Shown here: positions 7,583-17,700 of the stretch, one piece after another | Position numbering within the stretch: the first letter of the stretch is position 1 | How the letters are laid out: each line of letters starts with the position of its first letter | Assembly (NCBI GenBank): GCA_964459305.1 | Contig: CAYWNA010000098.1 | Coordinates: 1-42,587, forward strand | Length of the DNA stretch: 42,587 nt | Source of the DNA: CAYWNA01 sp964459305 | GTDB taxonomy: Bacteria; Planctomycetota; Planctomycetia; Pirellulales; Pirellulaceae | Direction of reading: 5' to 3' | Notes under the pieces: model-generated | Seen by the model: only the letters and a program-made list of their open reading frames with translations | Told to the model about the DNA's origin: nothing | Databases searched by the model: none | Program-made: the position numbers and the translations under genes

Positions 7583-8989
7583 GATTTCATCTTCGTTCAA
7601 CGCGGCGTGATATATCTTCACTTCGTCGATGATGCCCTCGAAATTGTCGATGATCTCTGCGGGGCTGTTCGAGACATCATACCCGATTTCCATGCCCTGC
7701 CCGCAATTGCCGGGGATGTAGCCCGGTGTTTTGGTCGCTGCCGCAGGTTTTCCATTCACGTAGAGTTCGACGCGGTCTTCGTTGATGACTCCCGTCAAGT
7801 GTACCCACGATCCAACAACGTTTTCGGTTCCCGCGGCAATGTATGCGGGTTCCTCCTGCGTCCGGTGAATACCAAACTTGGCGACGCCGTCCTTGACGTA
7901 CAAGGAAAACCCGCAGTATGCGCCGCCTCGCGCAATGACCACGCCGTTCTCCGCATCCGATTTGGCCCATGCCATGATGGTCAGTGGCTTTCCTCCAATC
8001 GGCAGTCCGGCTGGCTGTCCGAATTCGATGTACTTGCCTTTGCTGAATCGAAGTGCGGACCCGAGTTTGCCTTCCACGTGCGTGCAACCCAGTATCTTGC
8101 CGTCATTGCCACGTCCCGTGATGTCCTTTGCGACGTTGGCAGTTTGGTCGTCGAAACTCCACCAAGCCACGAGATGTTGGCGAGGGGACATATGAAAGAG
8201 GGCCTCTTCTGCTGCCTTGCGCACCGAAGCGTCTTGCTCCCGGGCCGCCAGTTTCACTAGCGGCTCCTTCACGCGTCTGTCACTGATTTCTACCAACGCC
8301 CCAATGGCGCAACAGCGAACACCAGGATCGCCGTCCTCCAGCGCGCCGATCATGAGATCAGCCGCCTTGGGATCCTCGAGGTCAGCCACCGCATGGATGG
8401 CGCGTATCCGCGTTTCCGCAACAGGGTCTTTGAGCAACGTGGCAAGGTGGCGGAGGGTGTCCGTGTCTCTCAGATGCCGCAGGAGCCAGACGATGTGCGC
8501 CACGTCGGCGTCTTTTGCTTTCAGTGCCTTGACGAGCGGTTCGGCAATCTTTGGATCTTGTATTTCCCGCAGGGCCCAAGCAGCTTGATCTCTGACACAC
8601 CACTCCGGATCGCCCAGCGCCTGGACGAGTGCATCGACGGCCTTTGCATCCTTGATCTCGCCGAGGGCATAAGCAGCGTAGAGCCTGACATTCGTATCGT
8701 TATCAGAAAACGCCTCCAAGAGCGGCACCGTGGCTCGATCGTCCTTGATGAAGCCCAATGCCTTGGCGGCCTCGCGCCGCACGCCATTCTCCGAGTCCTT
8801 CAACGCCTCGATCAAGGCCGGCACAGCCGCCCGGTCGCCGACGCGGCCGAGGGATATAGCAGCGCGTTCGCGAATGGCGGGCACACTCGATTGCAGGTCA
8901 CGAACGTACTCCTCGGTCGGCGAATCAGCCAGGCACGCCGCGGCAAGCCAAGCCCATGACAAAATGGAAACACTGACTGAAGTTCTCAT
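7559..8989 (-). CDS. Exported HEAT-repeat / LamG-domain protein
   Basis: A 476-residue protein with a signal peptide (MRTSVSVSILSWAWLAAACLA). Residues about 25-250 are six to seven HEAT/PBS-type helical repeats, such as RDRAAVPALIEAL, AVRREAAKALGF-like units and AKAVDALVQALGDPEW, which form a protein-binding solenoid. Residues about 275-470 form a LamG/concanavalin-A-like beta-sandwich: WWSFDD, GRGNDGKILG, FSKGKYIEFG, VELYVNGKPAA and FEGIIDEVKIYHAAL. Such domains commonly bind glycans or proteins at planctomycete surfaces; no catalytic site is visible. It is the first gene of a minus-strand pair with the propeller protein, and the junction is a heptamer repeat. Divergent from the SDR gene across 277 bases. 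Confidence 0.88.
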   Translation of the reverse strand: MRTSVSVSILSWAWLAAACLADSPTEEYVRDLQSSVPAIRERAAISLGRVGDRAAVPALIEALKDSENGVRREAAKALGFIKDDRATVPLLEAFSDNDTNVRLYAAYALGEIKDAKAVDALVQALGDPEWCVRDQAAWALREIQDPKIAEPLVKALKAKDADVAHIVWLLRHLRDTDTLRHLATLLKDPVAETRIRAIHAVADLEDPKAADLMIGALEDGDPGVRCCAIGALVEISDRRVKEPLVKLAAREQDASVRKAAEEALFHMSPRQHLVAWWSFDDQTANVAKDITGRGNDGKILGCTHVEGKLGSALRFSKGKYIEFGQPAGLPIGGKPLTIMAWAKSDAENGVVIARGGAYCGFSLYVKDGVAKFGIHRTQEEPAYIAAGTENVVGSWVHLTGVINEDRVELYVNGKPAAATKTPGYIPGNCGQGMEIGYDVSNSPAEIIDNFEGIIDEVKIYHAALNEDEIGEMTNDE

Positions 8990-9266
8990 GGCAATACCAC
9001 CTCACATTGTCTACTCTGACCATCCGTCTCGCATCTGTCGTACGTTGGAACGCACATGCACTCTAGGCTATCGGCCAGACGGGCAACGCTCAAGAGGCAC
9101 TTGGTATCATTGCGTTGGGTGTCCGACACCGCCAGTGAGTTCGGGTGGCACCCGCACGCTTGACAAGGACGGCGTACCACAGCATGTTGTGTGTTCACTG
9201 CAAGCCGAATTGAATCCACCAACGACGGCAGTCGAGCGGATCACCGATTTCCCGAGGAAAGGCGCA

Positions 9267-10040
9267 ATGATGAAGGGCACGATTTTTGATCTAACGGGCC
9301 GTGTGGCACTAGTAACGGGGGGCAGCAAGGGTATTGGCAATGCCATCGCGCGAGGTTTTGCCGAGGCAGGAGCAGACCTTTTCCTGTGCAGTCGCAACGA
9401 GGAGCCTCTGACGGCTGCGGCCGAGAAGATCCGGGACGATACTGGCGTTCGGGTTGAATGCGTGGCGGCCGACATGGCGGTTCGCCAAGATGTCGACCGC
9501 GTTGCCGCGGAAGCCGTCAAACGGCTTGGCAAAGTCGACATCCTGGTCAACAACGCCGGCTGGAATATCCCACAGGCGATCGACGAAATCCAGGATGACG
9601 ATTGGCATTACCTGGTCGAATTGAACCTGAACAATGTCATGGCCATGACCCGCGCCATCGTGCCCGGAATGAAAGAACGTGGCTGGGGCCGCGTGATTCA
9701 CATCTCGTCGATCATGGCTCTGGGCAGCACGCCGAAGCGTAACGCGTACTCGGCGACCAAAGCGGCATTGATTGGCATGGCCAATGCCAGCGCGTTGGAC
9801 CTGGGGGCCTTTGGTATCACGGTCAACTGCATCGCTCCAGGCCCAATCGCCACCGAAATGCCCATGTCGATCTTGAGCAAGGAGCAACAGGAAACACTGG
9901 CGGCCAAGACGGCGATCGGGCGTTGGGCCAGGCCCGACGAATTGATCGGACCGGCGCTCCTGTTGGCCAGCGAAGCCGGAAGCTACGTCAGCGGCACGTG
10001 TCTGGTCGTCGACGGCGGAGCGCTCAGTCGCGTGTTCTGA
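9267..10040 (+). CDS. Short-chain dehydrogenase/reductase (SDR), classical
   Basis: A 257-residue cytoplasmic NAD(P)H-dependent oxidoreductase of classical SDR length. It has the cofactor loop TGGSKGIG (17-24), NNAG in the central strand, the catalytic Ser148 in HISSIMA, and Tyr161 and Lys165 in YSATK. Cofactor and tetramer features at the C-terminus (GPIATEM, then SGTCLVVDGGA) are intact. The family covers 3-oxoacyl-ACP reductases, gluconate and other sugar dehydrogenases. In this neighbourhood a sugar acid or keto-sugar role is plausible but unproven. The frame stays open upstream for over 500 bases opposite the HEAT-LamG gene; ATG 9267 is chosen because GAGGAAAGG lies just before it and the protein then begins as the family does. 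ATG 9270 is equally possible. Confidence 0.92.
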   Translation: MMKGTIFDLTGRVALVTGGSKGIGNAIARGFAEAGADLFLCSRNEEPLTAAAEKIRDDTGVRVECVAADMAVRQDVDRVAAEAVKRLGKVDILVNNAGWNIPQAIDEIQDDDWHYLVELNLNNVMAMTRAIVPGMKERGWGRVIHISSIMALGSTPKRNAYSATKAALIGMANASALDLGAFGITVNCIAPGPIATEMPMSILSKEQQETLAAKTAIGRWARPDELIGPALLLASEAGSYVSGTCLVVDGGALSRVF

Positions 10041-10050
10041 AACACCCGTC

Positions 10051-10167
10051 TTAGGCGAGCGGAAGATGAAAGTTTACCCGTGGGATAGGCTTCCAGCCTG
10101 TCAGGCAACACCATCGACAGGCTGGAAGCCTATCCCACGGGTAGGAGAATTCCCGCCGCTCGCCTTA
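10051..10167. repeat. Nested inverted repeat between convergent genes
   Basis: The outer arms TTAGGCGAGCGG (10051-10062) and CCGCTCGCCTTA (10156-10167) enclose a perfect 28-base inverted repeat (10075-10102 and 10116-10143) with a 13-base loop. The inner arm core is GGGATAGGCTTCCAGCCTGT. It lies between the convergent SDR and DUF1559 genes and may stop transcription from both sides. The outer arm is shared with the repeat inside the HzsA-like gene at 40031-40182. Confidence 0.75.
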
Positions 10168-10196
10168 CGCCCGGCCACTCCATTCATCCAGACGGA

Positions 10197-11495
10197 TCAA
10201 TCCAGCTCTACGCTCTGACCATCGTCACGGATAGCCACCCGCAGCAGCACTGCCAAAGAAAGATGATCGGAGATGAACTGCACGGAACCGTCGACGAATG
10301 CGACCTGCAATCCCCCCGGATGCGGCGATTGCAGTGGATTGTTGATACCGTGGTCTTCGCTGCACCCAGGGTGAACCGTGGTGCCGAGCACCCGCATGTA
10401 ATATGGGCGGTAACGGACGGTGGTGATGTTGTAGCAGTCGTACGCCGCCGGCGAAGTGCCCGGCGAACCGGCATTGGCCATCGGCACACGTGTTGATTCG
10501 ATCGTCCCCGAAATGAACCCGCCACCCGCAGTCGTGCTTGGCGCGGCCGGCCCGGTCCCACTTGTATCCCAGCCGGCATCACCGTGGTACTTGGTCGAGA
10601 TTCCGGGGTCGGAATCCCGCAGCCAGTCCGATTGCTCGCCCACGATCATCGTGTTGGATACGCCATCCGTACAATCCATCATGCGGACGTACTCGCAGGG
10701 AGGTAACATCCCGCTGACGGTGACGATACCGCCAGGCACGTGGCCCACGCCTTTCCTTAAGTTGATGTAGTCTAGATTTGTGATGGGCGGCACGAGGCCA
10801 GTTGCGCCACCGCCATCCTGATAGTCCGGCGAGGCGGTCATGATGTCGCAGCCACCAGAGATTCCGACGTAGGAGGGCAACAGGATCGGACCTTTCTGCG
10901 TTTCCATCATCGGCAGCGGACTCGATGGGCACCGCATGTAGTCCGGTGTCAGCATGTTCAACCGCGCTTGCGGTAGATGTGCGTTATAGTTTTGCGCATT
11001 ATACGCGCCATTCCCTGACGCGCCGGGTGTCTGCAGCTTCATGAAGTTGAGATAGATGTTCCGTTGCTCGCAGAAAGGCAAGGTGCCGACCCACCACGAG
11101 GGTCCGATCCGTTCGGACTCGCCCGCCGTGCCCGCGTGCATGGCACCCGCCGGGAAGGCCTGGTAGGTATCGTGGTAAATCAGCAGGCCGAGAGCGATAT
11201 TTTTCAAGTTGCAGTTGCACTGAACCCGGCGGCTTGATTCGCGTGAGCCCGATATCGCCGGCAGTAGCAGGCCAATTAGCACCAAGCCGCATACGAGCAC
11301 CGCGGCGACCTGGGCCAACCATTTCCAGGACGAGGGTTCGGGCGGCGTTGCTGCGACGTTCTTGGCCTCGACAGGATCGAACGCAGGAAGCGAAATCATC
11401 TGACCGCACCCCGCGCACGGTCCTGTGCACCCAGCATAACGATCCCCCATGCTGGTCTGTTTTCCGCAGTTGGGACAAGTGAAGTCAATGGACAC
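10197..11495 (-). CDS. Zinc-ribbon DUF1559 protein, copy 1 of 3
   Basis: A 432-residue DUF1559 protein. DUF1559 proteins normally start with a prepilin-like N-methylation helix. Here the first 30 residues instead hold CPNCGKQT and CAGCGQ, a CxxC pair that resembles a zinc ribbon. One transmembrane helix follows (LAQVAAVLVCGLVLIGLLL) and runs straight into the DUF1559 start (PAISGSRESSRRVQC, then LKNIALGLLIYHDTYQAFP). The C-terminus has the H-X9-DG signature, HPGGLQVAFVDGS. The GTG start at 11495 is chosen by alignment with copies 2 and 3 and a GGAG seven bases upstream; an ATG 60 bases earlier would add unrelated sequence. Probably membrane-anchored with the large domain outside. Function unknown; last gene of a three-paralogue run. 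Confidence 0.88.
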   Translation of the reverse strand: MSIDFTCPNCGKQTSMGDRYAGCTGPCAGCGQMISLPAFDPVEAKNVAATPPEPSSWKWLAQVAAVLVCGLVLIGLLLPAISGSRESSRRVQCNCNLKNIALGLLIYHDTYQAFPAGAMHAGTAGESERIGPSWWVGTLPFCEQRNIYLNFMKLQTPGASGNGAYNAQNYNAHLPQARLNMLTPDYMRCPSSPLPMMETQKGPILLPSYVGISGGCDIMTASPDYQDGGGATGLVPPITNLDYINLRKGVGHVPGGIVTVSGMLPPCEYVRMMDCTDGVSNTMIVGEQSDWLRDSDPGISTKYHGDAGWDTSGTGPAAPSTTAGGGFISGTIESTRVPMANAGSPGTSPAAYDCYNITTVRYRPYYMRVLGTTVHPGCSEDHGINNPLQSPHPGGLQVAFVDGSVQFISDHLSLAVLLRVAIRDDGQSVELD

Positions 11496-11551
11496 AACTA
11501 GACTCCATGTGTCATTTCTCACTAATAGCTGCATATGGTCGTACAGATGGG

Positions 11552-12946
11552 TCAATCCAACCTCACGTTCTGGCCATCGTCACGTATGGCGAGCCGCAAC
11601 AGTACGGCCAAATCGGTCGTTCCGGAGACGAACTGCACGGATCCGTCCACGAACGCGACCAGTAAGCCGCCGGGATGCGGCGATTGTAGTGGATTGTTGT
11701 GGCCGTCGGGCTGTTTCTCATCACATCCGGGAGCAGGCCCGTTTCCACCGGCCAGACACCTCTTCAAATCGGGCTTGTAGCGAATGGTGGTGATGTTGTG
11801 CACCACCTTCCCAGGCCATACCGGTGTGGCATCCCCCAGTTGCGATCGGCTCGGTGGATCAAGCGGCTGAGGCGGCGTTTGCCCTCCAGTTGCGAAGAAG
11901 ACGCCTGGGCTGAGATGACATTCTGTTCCAGACAACCATCCGCCTCGCTTGTCAACTGTGCCCTCGCCTGTCCAGCTGGAATCGCCGTGATACATGATCG
12001 AGATCGCCGGGTCGTCCGATCGGAGCCAATCCGACTGCTCGCCCACGATCATCGTGTTCGACGTACCGTCCGTGCAATCCCGTATGCCGACGTGCTTGCC
12101 GGCCGGCAACATGCCACTTTCGGACATCAGGGCGTTCGCGTTACCCACCTGAACCACATACGCGTTGACATACGTACGAGACGAAGTGGGTAGGCCCCAT
12201 GCCTGGTTCGTGTAGAACGGGGATCCCGTGGGCGTGTTGGGTATGTCAAGTCCACCAGCGATGCCGGTGTACGACGGCAAACAAATATTCCCGCCCGCCG
12301 TCTCCATCACGGGCAACGGGCTGGATGGGCAGCGCATGTAGTCGGGAACCAGCCGCTGTAGCGTATTCTGAAGTTGGCCGTTCGTGATTCCTGGCTTTCC
12401 TTGGCCGAGCCCGTTGTAGGTAGCGGCCGGCTGGGGACGCACTGAGTTGATCCGGTCGTAGATGTTGCGTTGCTCAAGAAACGGCAACGTGCCAAACCAC
12501 CACGACGGACCAATGCCTTGCGGCGTCTCTGTGTTCAGCGGGACGGAAAGAGGGTTATTCCCCGAGTGCATGTTGCCCATAGAAAACGTCTTGTACGTGT
12601 CATGATAGTTCTGCAGGGCGAGTGAGATATTCTTCAAATTGCTGTTGCACTGCGTCCGGCGAGCCGCTTCGCGCGCGGCCTGGATTGCCGGCAGCAGCAA
12701 CGCCACGAGCATCCCACCGCAAACGAGCAAAGGTCCAACGGCAGCCAACACCGCGATTACCGGAACACCCCAATTCCGGGTCGAGGGCTTTGCCGGCGGT
12801 GGTGCAACGGCGTTGGTCGGGACAGGGCCGAACTCAGGGACCGAAATCGTCTGACCGCATACCGAGCAGGGACCGGAGCAGCCGGCAAAACGATCCGCGA
12901 CGGTGGTCTGTTTTCCGCAGTGGGGGCAAGTGAAGTCGATGGGCAC
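11552..12946 (-). CDS. Zinc-ribbon DUF1559 protein, copy 2 of 3
   Basis: A 464-residue paralogue of its two neighbours, with a GTG start preceded by GAGGAG. It opens with CPHCGKQT, then CSGPCSVCGQ, then a transmembrane helix (VIAVLAAVGPLLVCGGMLVA), then AIQAAREAARRTQCNSNLKN. The DUF1559 body ends HPGGLLVAFVDGS and a polar tail. It is the most diverged of the three. It lacks the stretch GGCDIMTASPDYQ shared by copies 1 and 3, has a different insert around residues 200-260 (TPTGSPFYTNQAW), and a longer loop before the C-terminal signature containing GGNGPAPGCDEKQPDG. The intergenic distance to copy 1 is about 55 bases, to copy 3 about 50, so an operon is likely. The zinc-binding and surface role are inferences from motif and topology. 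Confidence 0.88.
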   Translation of the reverse strand: MPIDFTCPHCGKQTTVADRFAGCSGPCSVCGQTISVPEFGPVPTNAVAPPPAKPSTRNWGVPVIAVLAAVGPLLVCGGMLVALLLPAIQAAREAARRTQCNSNLKNISLALQNYHDTYKTFSMGNMHSGNNPLSVPLNTETPQGIGPSWWFGTLPFLEQRNIYDRINSVRPQPAATYNGLGQGKPGITNGQLQNTLQRLVPDYMRCPSSPLPVMETAGGNICLPSYTGIAGGLDIPNTPTGSPFYTNQAWGLPTSSRTYVNAYVVQVGNANALMSESGMLPAGKHVGIRDCTDGTSNTMIVGEQSDWLRSDDPAISIMYHGDSSWTGEGTVDKRGGWLSGTECHLSPGVFFATGGQTPPQPLDPPSRSQLGDATPVWPGKVVHNITTIRYKPDLKRCLAGGNGPAPGCDEKQPDGHNNPLQSPHPGGLLVAFVDGSVQFVSGTTDLAVLLRLAIRDDGQNVRLD

Positions 12947-13000
12947 GGCCGTACTCCTCTTCGTTTCTCACCGATAGGTGTATCTGGTCATCCAGTTGAA

Positions 13001-14293
13001 TCATTCGATATATACGTTCTGGCCGTCATCACGGATGGCGATTCGTAGCAGCACGGCCAGGTCGGTCGTTCCGGCGATGAACTGTACGGATCCGTCGACA
13101 CACACGACCAGCAGGCCGCCGGGATGGGGCGATTGCAGTGGATTGTTGATGCCGTGGTCTTCGCTGCACCCGGGGTGAGCCGCCGCGCCCAGCACCCGCT
13201 TGTAGTCCGGAGCATAGCGGACGGTGGTGATGTTGTAGCAGTCGTACGCGGCAGGTGGGGTGGCCGGCAAGCCGCCGTTGGCCATCGGCACACGAGTTGA
13301 CTCAATCGTCCCGGAGATGAACCCTCCACCCACGGTCGTGCTGGGGGCGGCCGGACCGGTCCCGCTCGTATCCCAACCGGCGTCACCGTGGTATTTGGCT
13401 GAGATTCCGGGATTGAAATCCCGCAGCCAGTCCGATTGCTCACCCACGATCATCGTATTGGACGTGCCGTCTGTGATTTTCGCGATGCTTACGTGCTCGC
13501 AAGGAGGCAACATCCCACTGGCGGTGATGATGCCGCCCGGAACGTGGCCCACGCCTTTCCGCCGGTTGATGTAATCACGAATCGCGTTGGGCGGCACAAG
13601 GCCCATTGCACCACCGCCACCCTGATAGTCCGGCGAGGCGGTCATGATGTCGCAACCACCGGAGATTCCGACGTAGGAGGGCAACGCGATGGGGCCGGTC
13701 TGCGTTTCCATCGTCGGCAACGGACTGGACGGGCACCGCATGTAGTCCGGCACGTACCTAGTCAACGACGGTCCCGGAAGATGAGCGTTGTAGTTTTGAG
13801 CATTGAACGTCCCATTGCCCGGCCCTTGTTTCTGCATCCCATTGATCTTGTCGTAGAGGTTCGAGCTTGTGCAGAAAGGCATGGTGCCGAACCACCAGGA
13901 GGGACCTAGCCGTTCGGACTCACCTGCCGTGCCAGCGTGCATGACGCCCATCGGAAAGGTCTTGTAGGTGTCGTGGTAGTTCTGCAGCGCGAGGGAGATG
14001 TTTTTCAGGTTGTTGTTGCACTGCGTGCGACGAGCCGCTTCGCGCGCGGCCTGGATCGCCGGTAGCAGCAGCGCCGCCAGCACCAGGACGCATATGACCA
14101 CCGCGATGACCGGGGCGAACCATTTCCAAAAACCGGGCTCCGGCGGCGCGGGGACGTTCTTAACCGGGGTCGGGCCAAATGGCGGGATTGAGATCATCTG
14201 ACCGCACGCCGCGCAAGGTCCCGAGCAGCCGGCATAACGGTCCTCGACGCTGGTCTGTTTTCCGCAGTGGGGGCAAGTGAAGTCGATGGGCAC
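13001..14293 (-). CDS. Zinc-ribbon DUF1559 protein, copy 3 of 3
   Basis: A 430-residue protein, first in transcription order, with a GTG start just after a GGAG-like site. The layout matches the others: CPHCGKQT and CAACGQ ribbon, a transmembrane helix (APVIAVVICVLVLAALLLP), AIQAAREAARRTQCNNN, and HPGGLLVVCVDGS at the C-terminus. It is much closer to copy 1 than to the adjacent copy 2, sharing AGTAGESER, YVGISGGCDIMTASPDYQ and GDAGWDTSGTGPAAPSTT. The order A-B-A' implies either an older duplication with later gene conversion between the outer copies or duplication past the middle gene. A candidate promoter lies about 130 bases upstream. Confidence 0.88.
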   Translation of the reverse strand: MPIDFTCPHCGKQTSVEDRYAGCSGPCAACGQMISIPPFGPTPVKNVPAPPEPGFWKWFAPVIAVVICVLVLAALLLPAIQAAREAARRTQCNNNLKNISLALQNYHDTYKTFPMGVMHAGTAGESERLGPSWWFGTMPFCTSSNLYDKINGMQKQGPGNGTFNAQNYNAHLPGPSLTRYVPDYMRCPSSPLPTMETQTGPIALPSYVGISGGCDIMTASPDYQGGGGAMGLVPPNAIRDYINRRKGVGHVPGGIITASGMLPPCEHVSIAKITDGTSNTMIVGEQSDWLRDFNPGISAKYHGDAGWDTSGTGPAAPSTTVGGGFISGTIESTRVPMANGGLPATPPAAYDCYNITTVRYAPDYKRVLGAAAHPGCSEDHGINNPLQSPHPGGLLVVCVDGSVQFIAGTTDLAVLLRIAIRDDGQNVYIE

Positions 14294-14420
14294 CGCTGGA
14301 CTCCTTGTCTCGTATCTCGACCCGTAGACCGTTGGCTGCCGAACGCGCGTGGTTCATGGGATACGCGGCCTTCGCGCCGTGCCTTGCGGCGGGCACGTAA
14401 CCCGGTCGCCCCTGTAAAGT

Positions 14421-14450
14421 AGTATACGCGAAGGGTTTGAAGGCAGGCAA
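14421..14450 (-). promoter_or_regulatory. Candidate promoter of the DUF1559 run
   Basis: On the minus strand TTGCCT (14450-14445) and TATACT (14426-14421) are 18 bases apart, upstream of the GTG at 14293. The -10 matches the sigma-70 consensus at five of six positions and the -35 at four. Position and direction suit the first of the three DUF1559 genes. Planctomycete promoters are poorly defined, so this is tentative. Confidence 0.35.
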
Positions 14451-14521
14451 GCTAGGCGGCGAGATCTCAGGGCCTCGCGATCCGCCTCACCCGATCCCTG
14501 AATTCACCGGCCGTGAACTCG

Positions 14522-14592
14522 AATGATTTTGCCCAACAATCATTTTGCCCGAAGAAGACAGGCAAAATCATGTGCGCGCAAAATCATCATGC
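14522..14592. repeat. Inverted repeat with doubled ATTTTGCC arms
   Basis: The left arm holds TGATTTTGCC and AATCATTTTGCC in tandem, and the right arm GGCAAAATCAT and GCAAAATCATC in tandem. The two arms are imperfect reverse complements about 27 bases long around a short loop. It lies about 140 bases before the heparinase start; the open frame running through it is not taken as coding. The same two-motif architecture recurs at 31930-32006 with TTCTTGCC. The rest of 14294-14732 shows no gene. Confidence 0.65.
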
Positions 14593-14732
14593 AACCGCAA
14601 GACGGGTCCAACGCGGTCGCACCGCGCGTCCGCAACGGGTACCATACGATGAGACAGCACCTTGACGATGATCCAGGAGTGGAAGAAACCTGGGTGCAAG
14701 TAATGGCATGTACCGCAACAGGAGGCATTGGG

Positions 14733-17700
14733 ATGTCGCGTGAGATGTTAACGGCATGGTCCATTGGTGCGATTGCGCTGACGGGAGTAATGCAGACGAA
14801 TGCCAAAGAGCATAGTCGATTCGTGACTGCCGAGATGCGCGCCAATGTGTCGGCCAATGCAGAGAAGCACGAGTGGGTCCGCGCGCAGCAGAAAAATGCG
14901 ATTGCCGCCGCCGAATCGTGGGTGAAACGCTCGGACGATGAACTGTGGGAGATGATTCCAGGGCAGGAGTTGCCACGAACGATCTACACCAACAAAGGCG
15001 TGATCTACGAAGGTCAAAAACCGTTCTGCCCAGGCTGCGGCGAAGCGGCACCCGCGAAATACGGCCGCAATTGGTGGAAATTCGACGATAGCCGGCCGTG
15101 GAAAGTGCAGTGCAGGAACTGCAACGAGATCTACCCGAAGAACGACTTCGCAGCTTTCTATCAGTCGGCACTCGACGAACGCGGTATGTTCCGCCGCAAG
15201 TTGGGCGACCGGTCGCTGTTGCTGAACGCCGAGCGTCCGGATCCGAAAGACCCGCTACACAAGTTGTACGTCGACGACGGGTACGGAATGTTCGACGGAA
15301 ATGGTAAACGGCATGATGTGATCGCCCACTATTGTCAGAGCGCGGTGTGGTGGCGAATTCGCCCCGGTTTGGACGCGCTGGCGCAAGCCTACGCACTGAC
15401 CAACGAACAACGTTTTGCCCATAAGGCGGCCGTGCTGCTGGACCGGATCGCCGATGTCTATCCGGAGATGGACTATCTGCCGTTGCACCAAGCTGGCTTT
15501 CAACATAGCCAGGGCGGAACCGGCCTTGGACGTATCGAAGGCTGCATCTGGGAGACGCGTGTCACCCAGCGGTTCGCACGCTGCTATGACCTGATCTTCG
15601 ACGGGATCCAGAATGACACACAGCTTGTCGCATTCTGCTCGAACAAGGCGAAGGAACACCAACTCGGCGACAAGGGCAGCATCGAGGCCATTTGCCGGCA
15701 CATCGAGGATCACTTGCTGCTGGAGGCTCTGAAATCGTGCAAGGATGGCCGGATTTCCGGGAACACGGGCATGACCCACACGTGCCTGGCCGTGAATGCT
15801 ATCGCCCTGGATAGACCCGGCGTGACCGAAGAGTGGCTCGATTGGCTCTTCGCTCCTGCGTTTCCGGGGCACAAGCGTTGGACGAAAGACCCCGTGCCTT
15901 GGGTTTTGGTCGAGGGCTTGGACCGCGACGGCATGGGCAAGGAATGCGGAGGCTACGGGCTGATTTGGACGCGCAGCATGCACGAACTGGCGGAAATCCT
16001 GGCTGCCTATCCCGATTACACGAAACACAACCTCGTCGCCGAGTACCCGAAACTGAAACAGAGTTTCTTCGTCCAATCCCGCCTTAACGTGCTTGACGCC
16101 ATGATGCCCAACACAGGCGACAGCGGCGCCGTTGGGAGTTGGGGGAGGCAGGGAAATGCAGCGACCTACATGCGAGCCTACGCTTTGTATCGAGATCCGC
16201 GTTTCGCAAATCTCGTGTGGCGCGAGCACCAAGTCCACAAATCGTCCCTTCGCCTTGGCGAGGACATTTACCACAAAGACCCTGATGCGCTCATTACGGA
16301 GGTGGAGGGGATCGCCTCGAATGCGGCTCCCAAACTCAAAAGCGAACATTTGGGACGCTACGGTCAAGCGCAACTGCAGACCGGAAATCCGGACAGTGGC
16401 CGGGCCGTTTTCATCCATTACGGGCAAGGCAAAGGCCACTCGCATCACGACACGCTAAACATTGGCCTGCTCGCAAAGAACATCGCCATGCTCCCCGATC
16501 TCGGCTATCCTGAATACACCGGTAGCTGGCCGAAGCGGCATGCATGGACGGCCAATACCATCAGCCACAACACGCTGCAAATCGGCGACACTCGCTCGGT
16601 CTATAGTCCGGGCGGGAAGATCCAGCTGTTTGTTAGCGAAGCGCCGGTGCGAGTGATCGAGGTCGACGCGCCGAACGCCTACAAGGGTGTGCGGACGTAT
16701 CGCCGTACCGTGGCGCTGGTGGATATCAACGACAACGACAGCTACGTGTTCGATGTCTTCCGGGCTCGCGGCGGCACGAATCATCGCCTTTCCTGGCATG
16801 GCGCCGCGGAAACCGCACAGTCGGATGGCCTGACGCTCGTCAAGCAGGCAACCGGTACTTTCGCCGGCCCTGACGCGGCTTTCGCGAAGCTCGACGGCGA
16901 GCACGCAGGCTTCTACAAGCAGAGCGGTTTCACATACCTCTACGACGTCCAGCGTTCTGCCGGACGCGTGGTCGCGCCGTACACCGTCGATTGGAAGATT
17001 GACGACAAGCGAGGCCGCGTTCGCCAAGGCGCCGAGCCGCACCTGCGCCTGCACGCGCTTACACCATGCGATGAAGTGGCGCTCGCCACGGGGGACTCGC
17101 CACGGAGATTCTTCCGGCCGCGCTACGCCATCCAGAGCCGACTCGGCGAGAACATAAGCAGCCAGTTCGTCAACGTGCTCGAACCCTACGATAAGGCACC
17201 TTTCATCAAACAGGTACGGCAGCTGAAGGTTGAACATGACGCGGATGAACACGCGGTCGCCGCCATCGCCGTAGACCTGGCAGACGGGAGGACCGACATC
17301 CTGATCACTTGCGAGCAGCGGACGGCCGTTGGCGTCGAGGGCGGCGTTGATTTCGATGGCAAGTTTGGAATGATCCGCCTTGCCGACGGCCAGCCGGCTT
17401 TCATGCGTCTGATCGGCGGCACTCTGATCGCTCACGGCGACGCTCGTCTGACGGCTGATCGTGCCGAATGGCGCGGAAAGGTCGTGGGGATCGATGCGTC
17501 CGACCCCGAGAACAACCTGGTTCTCCTTGATCCTCCACTGCCGCAAGACGCGGGCCTCGTCCGACGCTCGATCCATTTCATCAACGGTCTGCCGATGGAC
17601 ACCAGCTACGAGATCCGGGCCGTCACAGCCGACGGCATCTCCACCGGCGACATCACCATTGTGCGAGGATTCAAGGACCGGGCGGATTTTGCGGCCGGAT

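Noticed and set aside
8730..9266. Upstream extension of the SDR reading frame by 179 codons
   Set aside because: It lies opposite the HEAT-LamG gene, has no family match, and a good ribosome-binding site with a family-typical start is at 9267.
14523..14732. N-terminal extension of the heparinase frame by 70 codons
   Set aside because: Its first part is the ATTTTGCC repeat, and a GGAGG-led ATG that opens onto a hydrophobic start lies at 14733.
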